DNA from: Brachypodius melanocephalos
Lineage: Eukaryota; Chordata; Aves; Passeriformes; Pycnonotidae
Reading direction: 5' to 3'
Length of the DNA: 64,000 nt
NCBI GenBank assembly: GCA_013398615.1
Contig: VZSR01002364.1
Span: 1,500,176-1,564,175, forward strand
Part shown: positions 1 to 13,388 of the stretch, piece after piece
How the letters are laid out: each line of letters begins with the position of its first letter
How positions within the stretch are numbered: the stretch's first letter is position 1
Program-made: the position numbers and the translations under genes
Notes under the pieces: model-generated
Told to the model about the DNA's origin: nothing
What the model saw: only the letters and a program-made list of their open reading frames with translations
Database searches by the model: none

Positions 1-3000
1 TGTCCATAAAAACAAGTGTAAATTATCTTCTGTGAGCCTGCTGTTAGCAGTCGCACTGTTACATTATGCATGTAGCCTAGACTGCACATGGTATCAACAA
101 ACTGCACTAGGTTTCATTAAGGTTTCATTTTTATGCAAGGCATGGCAATTTTGCTATTTATTGTTGTAGTTTTGGCTAATACAGTATTTGACTTAAAATT
201 TCCCGCTTTACTAGCTGTTGGTAGTGACACGGTATCTGAAAAGGACTTTTAAGGTCCTACAGTGATTTTATAGAGGAATGGCACAGACAGTTTCTTGTTT
301 TGTTAGCTTTACTTGCTTTCTCATTCTTCTGCTTCCTGCATTTAGTGAGAAGGTGGCTGATCCCAACCCTCTTGGACTGAAACTTGAAGGAGCTTTCAGT
401 GATGGTGGTCTGCAGCACATGACCTAAACATTTATGAAAATGATGAAGAGGGCAGAACTTCAATACTGTGTGCTTTCACTGGGCCATGTGCCCCATCATA
501 TGCATTTGAAAGGCCAGTTTGTAGTTGTTACTGGGGAGATGTTTTGAAATGCTGAAGTGCAGCCTCTGTGCATGGAAGTGTTGTGACAAGTTTCTGTGGG
601 ATCAACATTTTTGAGATTGCCTTCACTGTCCTTGTAGAAACAGTAAGATGCCATGGAATATTCTCCTGAACTGAGCTATATTGCTAAAAAGGGTAAAATA
701 TTTAAATTTTTCTTTTTCTGTGGTATTCTTGTCTTTTTTGTATGGCTTAATCATCAATGAAAGAAAGCATTCACTTGCACACCTAGTCAAGGCTTGCCAC
801 TGCCTTCACATGTGACGTTAAACTCCAGACTGGGACAGCAATCTGATTTGTACAGTGATTTCACAAAGACCTGCAGCTTGGGGCTCCTTTAGGCTCCTCA
901 AACTAAGTTCTGTTGTAACATGCAGTGTGGCTTGAGTGTGGCTGAATTCACGGTGCCAAGCAGTGTGTGAAGCCATGGTTTGGTGAGAGCTCTCTTGCCC
1001 TGCTTGTTGGGGGGTGGTGGTGCTGCTAGCTGGAGTAGCCCTTGCTGCTTTACAGCCCTGCTCTGTTCACCCACATGTCTATATTGTACGTATAGCATAA
1101 TTGGGAATTCAGAGTAATCCCTGGAGTTTGATGCCCAGTTCGGCTCTGCAGCCCTGTTCACCGTCTGTCCCTGTACAGTGGTACTGGCACAGCCTGAAGC
1201 AGGAACTGGGCACAGCAAGAGGGGACTGCGAGCTGCAGGGGTTGGCACTGTCGCTGAAAGGTGAGGTTATTGATCTGTATCCCTGCACAGACTGGTGATG
1301 GCCCTGTGTTTAATGTGTGGCTGAGAGCAGTTTGTTTGCAGAGGTGCTTCACGAGACACAGCTCTGAAATGGCTGGTTTACATTGTCTTGTGGTGTCAGG
1401 TGGTTTAGAGTTCACTGTGGAGGTGAAGTGCAGGGCTAGAATGAACCCACATGAGACTTCGGTGTGATTTCCCAACGTTTTTCAAGGTTACAAGAATAAT
1501 GTAAGATAATTCCTACATCCTGAAGGGCCTGAATGCACCTGTGGGGGGATCAGTGACAATTTGGGTTTCTGCAGGGCCAGAGCAGTGCTTTTGGAGTGAG
1601 AAGAGTGCTGAGCTGCCAGCTGTCCCCTGGTGCTGCCGCAGTGGTGATGATGCAAGGCATGGGTTGGTGCAGGAATGCAGAAGTACCACCCTGTTTCACA
1701 CTGTGGGGCAGAGTCTGTAGAAGCCCAGAAGGGCTGATGTGTTTGTCTCAAACACCCACAGTCAGATGGCCCTGGAGCCACCCAAGGGTTGTTGGTAATA
1801 ACATATTGTGAGAAGGAACAGGATGTGGCTGGAGACAGGGGCCGTGTAGGGAGGTAGGCAGCACTTTTCTGGGACAAAGATCCTTGTTCTAGTTCCTGGA
1901 GATAAGCACAACACAAATACAGGAATGAGATTCAGAATGGGCATGGACTGCAGGGAAGGAACAAGACTGCCAACCGCCCCCAAAGTCCTCCAGCCCATTT
2001 CCAAAAAGTGTGGAAGAACAGACTCCGCGTGATAACTAATGTGCATAGAAAGTGAAAAACGTGTCTCCAGGATTAAGAAATCTATATAAATCTATAATCT
2101 ATGTAATCCCCCCCTCAAAAAGCCTGGGAGTGCCCCGCAGTGACTCTGGAGCTTGCCTGTGCTGAGGCCTTGGAGGAGCTGTGGGCATGGTCCCACTGCA
2201 GGTAGAATGAATAGGGCCTTGGGCAGGATAGGATGTCTTCCACCCTTGAAAACACTAAATCTCTGTTTAGAGCTTCTACCTGGGGCTCCCTAGAAGAAAG
2301 GGCAGTTAATCTGAGCAGAGGCTAAATGTGCACTTCAGTGCAGCTAGTGTACTTCTAATGGTAATCATGTTAACAGATCTGCCTATGAATGACACAGATT
2401 GTGATGGTAAAACTTCTAGTCTTGATAGGAAGTAGCTGATGGAGAAAAAGGATGGAAGCAAAAGTCTTGCTGCTTCCTAGGTTTTTTGTTTTATTTCATG
2501 TTTACTGGATTTTTTACTCTTATAAAAACATTGAAAAACTTATTTTCTCTAACAATCATCAAATTCTAGTGCAGAGTTGCCTGAATTTTAATGGAATTAA
2601 AAAAATACTAGGTCCTTTGCTTTGGAAAAGTTGCTGCTGCTTCAGCTGTATTTTAAAGTCTAGAGCTAAAAAGTCTCCTTTAACTTTTTAAATTTTTTCT
2701 TTTTCAACAGAAGAGAATTTGACCGAGGAATCAAAACATCCCCATGGTGTATATTTGTTATTTGTTTCTGCATGTGTCTATGTATGTACATGTATATATA
2801 GCTGGTGATTACCTGATACCCAGAGAGAATATTTGCATGCAGTGAGAGCTTTGCTGTTTTTTGGAAGCCTGCTTCCTATTTGCATTCTCTTGACTTGGAT
2901 TTTAAAGCCTTTAAACCCCCAACAGGGTTTGTTATCTTGCTGAGGAGTGATCAGTTTCATCAGAAGTTCAAGACTGTGTTGGGAGGAAGCCTTCATTTAA

Positions 3001-6000
3001 CATCATTGTTTAGGTCTGGCTCCTTGTCTGCCCCTAGCAGACAATGTTTGAACAGGCGATAAGATAAGACGTGGCAGTGATAGCCATGCTGCAGGGTTAC
3101 TGCAAGGGCATGAAACAGCCTGGCCAGGGGACTTCAGAGGTCTGATTCCTGGTTATAATGGGTGATTGAAATGTTCTTCTCATGGGGTTGGCAGTTAATG
3201 TGGCATTCATGTCAGCGTGTCCCTCAGGAAAAAATGAAGTGGTTGCAGGAAAACAAAGAAAAAGCAGAGTCTGTAAAACTAGGCAGAGCATAATTTGGTT
3301 TTTTTGTGTATAGCATGGTCACTTGGTGCTTTTACTGTTAACTACCTGAGACCATGTGAGGGTACAGTTTTGTTCAAGAAAGATGAAAAAAATACAGTAA
3401 CAAAAAAGGATGGATGGTTAGAATGAGATGTTGTGACCAGAAGGTGTGAAGAAGGTTATGAAATACAGCCCGTTAGCACAATTAAGAAACTGCAGCCAGG
3501 GCTCTTATTATCTCAATATATTAAAGATATTTGCTTTACCTTTTTTTTTCTTTCTTCATTTGTTTTGTTTGCTTTTAATTTGCCTGTTTAGAAGGCTGTT
3601 TCCCATCCAAGCCTAATACCATCTCTAACAGAAGGAGTCATCTGGAAATTGAACATGCAGTGCAAGATCAAACTCTGTCGGCAAATAGAGAAAACTCTCA
3701 TGAGACCAAGGAGATTCTTCTTTTTGCCTTAATAGGAGAAAAACCACCCCACTTAGCACTTGGGAAAATGGCTGTGTTGATCCAGTATTGTAGCTTCTGC
3801 AGAAAGGAGGTGGCCATGCCCCGGTGCTCCTGTTGCTTCATTTGTGCTCAGACTCAGCTCCCCGTCTGATGAGCTGAATGCACTTGTGGAGGGGCCACAC
3901 AGCTTCCAGGACTAGTCCAAGTCAGCAGCCACACCATGAGAAGGGGCAGGTGGAACCCAGGAGAACAGGGATCTAGGCCTAGGTCTGGTGTGGCTGTTTG
4001 TGAATACTCCTTTCTAGGCTGTGATGCCTGAAGTCTTGACTCACAGTTCTGGCTCCAGGCACTTGTTGGAGCAGCTGCTCTGGGAATGGGACTGGGAGGA
4101 GGTTTGACTGAGCATGTGCCTGGTAATGGGTGGTTGGGAGGATGTGATCAGCCACCTGTCTGTAGGCTCCAGATGTAGGTTCTGGGTTAGTGGGAGAGGA
4201 AAAAGAAATAGTGGCCTTTACCAGACCTGTGAAAGAAATGGATGGTAAAGGCAACTGCCCTGATAGGCTTCCTGATATGTTATGTCCCATGAGTCAGAGC
4301 TTGGTGAGACACTCATAAGAGAGAATCACACACTGACAATGATCAGGGAAAATCCAGGGCATAACAGGTCTTCGTGGTTAACACTTTTGTCTGTTTTGCT
4401 TAGCAGTGTGAGAAACGACAGCATAGTTTATGGGTTCAGCAGCACTTCCCATACTTACTTCAAACTGTAAAAGTGGCTGTACATTGTATTAGTCTCAGAG
4501 TGCAGCTCTGACATCTGTTAAACTGGTGGCAGGCCATACATAATGTCCCAGGGCTGAATTCCCTTTGTTCCACACTGCACTGGTCCCTGCACATATAAGC
4601 CTGTTCCCATCACGCTTGGACTGGAATTCCATTTTTTCCATCAGGCTGGGAATGGAAGAAGTGAGTGGCACATGCCACAAGTCAGAGACCTTGTTACATT
4701 CCTGTGAGGTTAGATTCCCTTCAGATAGATGGCTCGACTGAGCTGAGCACAGCAAGGCAGACCCCTGCTCACTGATGTCTTGGGGCTGGTGGTGCATACA
4801 CTTGCCTCAAACTGAGACATAGTTCAAGGGCAAGTCTGTAATTTAGGCTATTCTCTGGGCCTGGTTACTTAGCAAAGGTCAAGGGCAGAGCAATTTACAG
4901 GATCATGTAAGGACAGGTATCGTGACACTGAATGTCAGCGATCAAAGTGATTTTGCTGTTTTGCAAAAAATACGCACACGTTCTTGTTAAATGAAGTTGT
5001 ATTTGCTGCTCTCTCGGTGGCACACTGTAAAGGGTATGCAGCTATCAAGTCATAGTAACAGCAAAGTATTACTTTGGTGAGAAATGGTCTTTGGGGAGAT
5101 CGTGATATTTCAGACAAGAAAATGTCATTTGTGTGGGCGAGATGAGCATAGAGCTTTTTGGAACTGCATGGTATTCTCTTCATCAGTTGAAGGTGATCGT
5201 TATTTAAAAAATCTATCATGTTATTTGACAAGGAGAGGAATAGATGTGGTTCTTGTTCCTGTAGGTGATACCAATGGAAAAAAGCAAGTGCTAGAGATGG
5301 TTTCTGAGGCAAAAGTAGTTACTAGTGGAAAGCCTCTGAGCATGTCACCATTCATTTTCTACAGCAACATGCGGGCAGTTGATTTAGAGCAATTGATTTT
5401 CCAGAAGGTAGACAGGCCAGAGTGTTTTAATTCTAGAAAGACATGGTTTTGGCCTTTAGGAGTATAGCTAGTCTCAAGTCTCCACAATCTGCAGAAGATG
5501 AAGGAGCTCAAGATTTTATAGGCCAGAGTAAACCAGTAGAGTAGAACTAGATGGAATAATGAATTGCAGAAGGGATTTCTGGAACACGCTGGAGTATCTT
5601 GCCGGTTTCGCCCTTAAGGGCTGTATTCATTATGAAACAGTCTCTAAGTCTGTTCTTGATTGCCAAAACATTTGGAGGGAGGAAGGAGGAGAAAGGTTGC
5701 AGGAAATTAAGTCACTTCAGTCAAAGAACTGAGAATCTTAACTGCTAATTTTGTATAATATAGGTGACTGTAACAGTATTGATGTGAATAGAGTAGTTTC
5801 ACTTAGCTCACATTCCTGTCCTATTATGGTCACTGTGAACTTTGACTTTATTGACTGCAGTAAGCACCAGCACAAGCAGCCCTGGTGCTGTGCAACTGGA
5901 AATTTCACTGGCAATGCCAGAATGCACAAATGTAAAGAAAAATAACAGCCCAGTGGATCCAGATGTAAAGAAAGAAATGGTGAAGACAGCTGTTCCCAGG

Positions 6001-6924
6001 CTTTAACAGTCGCATGTTTTTCAAAGTGTTTTTCTTTTTTATCTCCTTAAACAACTTAGTAAATTAGCCTGTTTCCTTAAAAACTACCCTAATAGTTGTA
6101 TCTTTTATGGAATGTTCAGTAAAGATTTTTTTGCTGCGAACTCATAGAAATGTTTTATTTTTTCTTTTTTCCTTTGCCCTTCCACACAGACTTGTAGAGC
6201 TGTGGAATTCTGTTGTAGTCCATCCCTGGCAGGTATCTTTTCCTGTTCCTTAATGGATAAAGGCAAAAGAGCTAGGATTTCATTTACATGCTGAGAAATA
6301 TGACAGGATGGGTAGGTGGGTGCAATTTTACATGTATTCTTAGTCAAAGCAAAAGTGGTTTTGATTGTTCAACTAAAAGCAACACACCTAAATTAGTATA
6401 GCTGAGTGCCCTGCTATTCCATCTATTTGTGTATTTTGGTTTTGTCAGTTTCAGTTTTATTGCTAATTTTCAAGAAGCTGAAGCTTTTCTCAAGTTTTTA
6501 TTATCGGAGTGCCGATTAAAAACATTTAATTTTCTTCTCCTTTTAAGTACTAAGTGGAGTATGAAGATGAAAATCAATACTGTGTATCCATGTAGGGGAA
6601 CTGATTCAAGAGACTTTCTACAGAGAAAGGCTGTTCTGCAGCTGTTACTTGAAAATTCCTCTTGGTGTGGACAGTCATATTCTCTAGGAAAAGTGCTTAA
6701 GCTAAATCAGAAAACAGGCCTGTGCCTAATAAATAGATTCCCCAGGGAGCCATATAGGGAAAGCAATGGTACTCTTAATTCACACAGCCTGATTTTACTT
6801 CAGAGTAACCGCCTACTTTCAAGCTTTGAGAAACCAGAAGATAAATAAAAGCTGAAAAAGATTCTTGTATAAAAAATAGGTGTGCAGTTTCGGGGTGGGT
6901 TTTTTGGTGGTGTTTTGTTTTGTT
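1..6924. other. Upstream MPPED2 intron or flank, block 1
   Basis: No coding exon, RNA gene or clear repeat is recognised. Short open frames occur on both strands, but none resembles a known protein or has convincing splice borders. Base composition shifts between moderately GC-rich stretches (about 0.9-2.0 kb) and T-rich stretches. Whether this is intron or 5' flank depends on where the first MPPED2 exon lies; I did not find its N-terminal coding sequence here. Confidence 0.6.
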
Positions 6925-6942
6925 GGGGTGGGGGGGAGGGGG
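6925..6942 (+). other. G-quadruplex-type motif
   Basis: The + strand reads GGGG T GGGGGGG A GGGGG, giving at least four runs of three G with one-base loops when the seven-G run is split. It sits in a G/T-rich stretch (about 6893-6990) containing TTTTGG and TTGTTTGG runs. The motif meets the usual G3+ N1-7 rule; folding is inferred. Confidence 0.6.
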
Positions 6943-8793
6943 AAGACATTGGTTTGGGGTTTTTTTGTATTTTTGTTGTTGTTTGGGTCTTTTTACCTCA
7001 TGTCATGTGGGTTCTGAGGTGTCTTTAGCTCATTTATGACAAATTGGGTGGAGTTAATCTCTGTGTCTTTATGTACCACAGGCTGTGTGAGCTTCAGGGC
7101 TGCCCAATTCAGTTTATGCCTTCCCAGCACCCACCACAACAGAATGCATTTCACCCACCTTGGTTATTCCTATCTAAATGTGAAATGATGGTTTCTATTT
7201 GTTCTGCTGCAGATAGGATGTTTTGTGATTTTTGCATGTCTAATTGCACCGGCTGAAGTAATGAAATTCCCTCTTTTGTTTTGGAGGATAATCAGTGGGA
7301 TTGCATTTGCATTGCTTATAAAATGAATCACATAAGTGAAATTACATTGCCCACGTCTCATTTTGTATCGTAAAATGTTATGTGGTGCAGCTTGTTTTCC
7401 TCCTTCCTGGGGCTTCTCATTGTGGTGTTCTTTCTCTAAATTTCAAACTGCAACTATTTGCCTTTTGTACTTGACACAGAAATTACTTTCTGCAGCGTGC
7501 TCCTACATCTGTCATGCCAACTAAAATTTTGGTAGTGCTCAACATACAGATTTGGAAGCAGTGAGTTTTCAAAGCTTTCAAGGGAAATATTGAAAAGAAT
7601 ATTCTGTTGCATATTAAACATTGTTCAGTAGGTCTGTACAATTAGCAACAATCTCCATGTCATAGGTGGCAATGCCTTACTACCATTCACAGATAGAAGC
7701 TCTATATTGAGAAGTTTCTGCTCATTTGGCTTTGCAATTGTTTTGTAGAAAACACTGAAAGCAAAATTATTCTGTTGTTCTTCCCTCTTTTACCCTGCCT
7801 TTGTTGCTGGCACAGAAGCAAAAGTAAATGTGTTTTTAAATTGAGTTTTCTAAAAGTATCCCTGAGGTAAATTTCTATCTTGACTATAATTCATTTTTGG
7901 ATTTATTTGATTTTTGGGGGTACATCTTTGGAAATAAACGGTTTAATGCAATAAGAATAATTGCTTATTGCAGAAGCCAGTAACAGTTCTGATAAATATG
8001 AATGTCCTAGATACTCCCAGTGAGCACTTTTAAGTCATTAATTTTTATTATAGAAGTATAAGCAAAACGCAAATGTTCTTAGATAACCTGTAACACTGTG
8101 GTTGCCCACAAACACTCTGCGTATTAACTGCATTATTGATAAAACCTCCTGATCGTATATGCAGCGCTGCTTCTTGTAATATTGTATAAACGTGATGTGT
8201 GTCAAATAAATGCCACGGTCAAGTTAAAGTGATGGTGCAACTAAAATAGTCAGTGCTGGTTTTTATCTGTGAGATATTTTGCATTTTTTATAAGAAAATG
8301 ATGGTCCTGATTTCAGCAGTCTCTGTCATATATAAGTACTCATGGAAAATGAATGAGAGCACCAAGTAAGAGAGATTTGAAAAAAAAAAGTAGAAGGGGG
8401 AGAAAGCAAATCAGAATGAATTGTGCATTTCCAAGGAGTATCTCCAGCTGGAGCTACCTTTGTGCAGCTTTCTGCTAGTGAAGACATGAGATTTTTTTTC
8501 TGCCCCACCTGCTACAGCTTTATCTACCAAGCTTTTTCTCATTTGAACTAATGTTTGTATCTTGAAATATTGTGGAATGTATGCTATTTGACCTGAAGGT
8601 TCCTTGTCATAAGTTATTTAGTACTGGAAAGAGAGAAAAGGCGAAGTGAGCTATCTGGTAGACTCTTTTTAGCTGGGAATGTATTTGGCACAGTGTTTTA
8701 CAAATAAAAGAACCTGCTTTCACTATCTACGGTCCAGCCCACTGCAGCCCCCTCCAATCCAGTCACCAAGGAATTGCAGCATTTTGTTGATTG

Positions 8794-8819
8794 AATCCAG
8801 TTCTGTCTGGAACTGGATT
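8794..8819. repeat. Perfect 10-bp inverted repeat with 6-base loop
   Basis: AATCCAGTTC at 8794-8803 and GAACTGGATT at 8810-8819 are exact reverse complements separated by TGTCTG. The stem is too short for a typical pre-miRNA. No function is assigned. Confidence 0.8.
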
Positions 8820-11800
8820 TCATGTTCGATGTGTGTCAGGGAGATGCTGTTAGCTGTAATGAAGACAATTGCACTGGAAAGATACAGGATAGAAACGTTA
8901 AAGTGCTAAATTCTCTCCATTTAATTTTAAGGCCGAAGTTGTCTCTTAGGTTTGTGTGTCGCCAGCAAAGTTTCTGTGAAAGGTTAGGAGCATATATTAA
9001 GAGCAGAAATTGTGTTTCGTGGCAGTTAGATGGTTTGGTTGTTTTTTTTTTTTTCTGGTTTTGTTTTGTTTGGTTGGAGTTTTTTTTTTGTTTCCTCCTC
9101 TGCAACAAAGAAAACTATATGAGATAAGTATATCTTTTTCTATACACCCTGGGACTGATTCCAATCTCTCAACTAGTCTGGATCTAGAGTTCAAGTTGAG
9201 CTTAAGACAACTGATGTCAAAATTTTTTGCGATGACATATCTAGGAGTACAAAAATATTAGGCCAGCTGTGTGACTACAGAGCATGAAAACTTACCAAAT
9301 TCCAATCAACAATTTCAATGTGGTACTGAGCTTTTTGTTAACCTAGATGCTGAGTAGAGATCTGTATTTTGGTGTTGGTAGAAGGCAGTCAATAATCTCC
9401 TCTCTATTCCTTTTAGACACTAGGACTTAACCTTAGATGGAGAGCTAAACGGTGTCTGAATATTATCCTCTTCACTGTAGAAAGCTTCTTAAACCTTAGG
9501 AGGCAGACAAATGAAAAGAAACCTTTGAGAAGGGCTGAAATAGTTCATATACATGGGACTGAGTTGTGGAGGGCCTTTTAAGACAGCAGGGTTATTCTGA
9601 AGGGTTTTATTTAGTAGGAACACAGTGTTAGATGCTCGTATTTTGATGGGAAGCATTTTATGACTAATACCTTCAAGAAGTTTCTTAGAGCTCAGATGCA
9701 GGAGACAACATACATCCTAATAGAGACAGATTTTTGCACTAGTTCACATACACAAATTCATATCGCAGATAACATATGATGTCTGCCAATTTACTTCTTT
9801 AAAATAGTATGTCATGCTGCACGGCTGCTAGGAAATTTCTTTTTGAGTTATATGTTCCAGTCTGTTTGTTCGCCGATCTCCTACTAACATCAGTGACAAT
9901 TTCACAGGCATGCTGATGGCATTCTGTGCCTTTAGTAACTCAAAAATGGGAACTGATGGTGTTTGCCCAGCATGAATTGCCTCTCCTTTGAACTGTTTTT
10001 TTTTTGACTCAGTTCCATCACCCCTGTGGAAGTCAAACCATGAGGGAGAGCAGCAGAGAGGCTCGTGATGAGCAGTCTGCTTAGGAGAGGCACAAGCCCT
10101 TTGCTTGCATGGCGATTGAATTGCATCTCATCCCTTGGAGAGGGTGATACCTGCAGGTCAGGAAGCAAAATGACTGAGAAGGCTGAGGGCAGAGTTTCTG
10201 ACTTGCACTGTATACTTAACTTGCGGCTTAAAGAAGAACACTTGTATTTCTTGAGCTGAAAGGCAGCAAAATTTCAAGTAGTCACTATGCCTAGGACCAG
10301 ATATATACTGGAGGGAAAAGAATCAGAACCAACCTCAAGTGGTTCTTTGCAAGCACTCTGGGCTTAATCCTGTGGGTATCTACACATTGAGTATTTGTTT
10401 CTGAAACATGAAGAGAGATTTTAGATTTAATAGCAAATTCCAAAGATAATGAGTTCTCAAAATTTTATGCACCTTCAAGTCCACTTGCCCAGTTTCCCTG
10501 TTACATAAGAGTTATTGTCTGTTTGCTGAATTTATCATCTCCAAGAAAATACAGTGAATTATGCATATGAATTCTGTACATTTTATGACATTCCAGATTT
10601 GATTTTTAATATAAATGGGCATCAGAAATGGAATACATGCTGCAGTACATGCTTATACAATCCTGTTCTGACAAAACCTTATGAACTTCATCCCTCTGAT
10701 CAGAATTGTCCTGATTTCTGAGTAAGATGGCATGTCAAGTAAGAACAACACCAGTTAAATGTAATCTATCCTAGACATCTGCTTCTGCTTGTTTTGGGGT
10801 GTGGTTTTTTTCCCATTGCACTTTGGAAAAACTGTTTTACTGTTGAAACAAGGCATAAAGCCTGCTCTGTGGTTCTGTCCTAGAAGTAAATCCAGCCCCT
10901 TTTATGATTCCTGCAGTTGAAGTGATTGGAGGGATACCACACATTAATTTAGCTTCACTCTTGCTAAATATATAAAAATGTGTATTTTTCCAAACCTCAT
11001 TGTACTTAAATTAAAATTCGATCTAACCTTGGGATGCCAGATTGTACTTTCTGAGTATATTTCATGAGTTGGTGGTTGGATAGCCTATAGTAGGGAAATA
11101 AAAATCTTTCCGTGTAGAGAGCTTACTGACTTACCCTCCTAGTAGATGCAGTTTTGCCAGCAAGTAAGTTCTGTCAGTGTGGGAGAAAGACATAATTTAT
11201 AGCAGTTCCCCAACAACAGCAGCAAAAGAATAGGGGTAAAGTGCTTCTTAATGAATTTTAATTGAAACCATACCTGCATAAGAATGGTTTACTATTTTAT
11301 GTAAAGGAAGCTTCTGTCTGGGCCTTAGAGTGATGCTGATACTGATATTGAAACTTTTTTTTCAGTTCTGTTTTACTTCTCTAAACTTAGGAAAGCCACT
11401 GATAGCTAAATTTTAGAAGGTACTCTGTTGACTTAAAAGAATTTTTTTCTGCAAAGGGATGATTAATAGGATTTTCAAAAATGTTCAAGCAATTTCGTTT
11501 CTGAATTCCCATTAGTATCAAAGGCAGAGGTTAGGTACTTCAGAACAGGCCAGCTGACTATTTGCTCCTCAAAGAACACCATGGAAAATTTGGATTTTAG
11601 CTCTTTCTGGTTTTCTTACTGACCAGAATCTGGGATTAACAGAGTTTGGACTCCTAATTAGTTAAGGTTTAAATCAGGCTGAGAAGATATATTCTTATAA
11701 ATTCCTTATAAAGGAGAGTTTTCTTAAATTTACCCAAATGATGACAGTGGGTAATATAGGTCTTTTCTGTTTAATCTCATAAATCTCACTGGAAGTAAAA

Positions 11801-13369
11801 CAGCTCCAGAACCTGTAATAAAAAGATCCATCATTTCCCTGCAGCTATAATTGTTGGAAGCGTTAGCAGTAAGCTGCTGAGCGGTGCATTGAATCCTCCT
11901 GTGGGTTTGTAAATGTAATTTATTTTTTTTCCACATTGCACCAAGACACAATTAATGCCATTTCTGTAATAAATATCAGACCTCTGTTTTACAGTTTCCA
12001 GAACCCTCTAAGGCTTTGGTGGGTGACACATGTACATGGAGGTTTCCAGAAGAGGTGGGGCTTTCTAGCAGAATTGGGGTAGTCTATTCTTAGATATGTG
12101 TGCTTCTACAGATAAAATCTACCAGTGAGGGTGTTGAAAGGTATTTGCATCCCTTTGTTTTTAGTCAGAGAAGAAACCAGATGTTGGCTTGGTGTTGAGC
12201 ATACTGGGAGACAGAGTCAAGTTAACAAAAGCATTAATATGTATGATTTAAACAATTAAAGGCTGACAGTGGCCAACTAAAGCAGTACTATATTTTGGCA
12301 TTAATTTTGTTTTTTGAGAGGAAATTAGTATTTGGCTTTGTGTCTTCAGCATGTGTCGTATCACAAAATCAGCTATGTGCGTATGGGCATGTAAATGTTT
12401 TTCTGACAGGGGAACTTGAATGGCACTGCATTTGTGTTCATGTTTTGAAGATTTGTAAATTAGGATATTAAATTTTTGTTTCAAAATGTAGACACATTTA
12501 CAGTTTGATATAGTCCTTCTAGTCTGTGGCTTTAAAATCTCAGTCGAGAATTATTAAGTTGGCCTAATAGTCCTGAGGTTTGGTTTGTTTGTTTGTTTTA
12601 AATAACAATTACACATCTTTTACTTTCATTCCATTTCTTGGATGCTGCCGGACATGCAGGTGCACGTCATGTTTTTTTTTTTCTTCAGCTGAGAGACTAA
12701 TTGATAAATTTTAACGAATTAGTTACACCACTGGCTTCACATGATTGCCCTATTCCAGGGCTTGGGACTGGCTCTAAGAGCAGTAACAAATATCACAGCA
12801 TAACAAAGCTGTGAGACTTGGATACAGAAACAAATACATTAAGCACTGTAGCAAGCAGTTTTCACAGAAAACCCCATTCTTTTCTCCTGAATTTTCCATG
12901 CCAGAGGGAGCATGTGTAGAGACAGAGGTATGAATTCAAAGAAAGAAAAACCTGAAGATACAGAAAATATATTGCTTTTGCTTCCCCATTTCAAAAAAAA
13001 TGTCTTCCATTGCCTTAGCTGAGGAGGGGGAACTAACAGCACTAAGAAACAAGCTTTTAAAGGTGTTTTTGCAGAAAACATTTGTATTTTAATGCTAAAA
13101 TAAACATACCAAGCTAATTGGCTCTTTGAAGAGGTATTTTGTTTGGAAATTTTGAAAAAAGGAGTAGCAAGAAGAGTATGAAATTATACAAGAGGAAGCT
13201 AAACTGTGAATAAATACAATGATGACTATTCACAGGAAGTACGAGTAGGATGCTTTTTAAAAGCTAGTTGTACAGATCTGTTTTAAATAAGGAGTAGTTA
13301 CTAGATAGGATGTCTCCAAGTGACTCCCAAAACAGAGTAAGTGCAACAACACATGGATTTTATGTGGCA

Positions 13370-13388
13370 CACAGACTTGAAGTCTGTG
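13370..13388. repeat. Near-perfect 19-bp palindrome
   Basis: CACAGACTT and AAGTCTGTG flank a single central G. It could be a dimeric factor site or chance; nothing nearby explains it. Confidence 0.7.

Noticed and set aside
5084..5467. 127-codon + strand open frame with a protein-like composition (RRGIDVVLVPVGD)
   Set aside because: The opposite strand is also open for about 125 codons, no family is recognised, and a few frames of this length are expected by chance in 64 kb of non-coding DNA. A blastp search would settle it.
6429..6848. 139-codon + strand open frame
   Set aside because: No recognisable motif or family, and no splice borders; length is within chance expectation.
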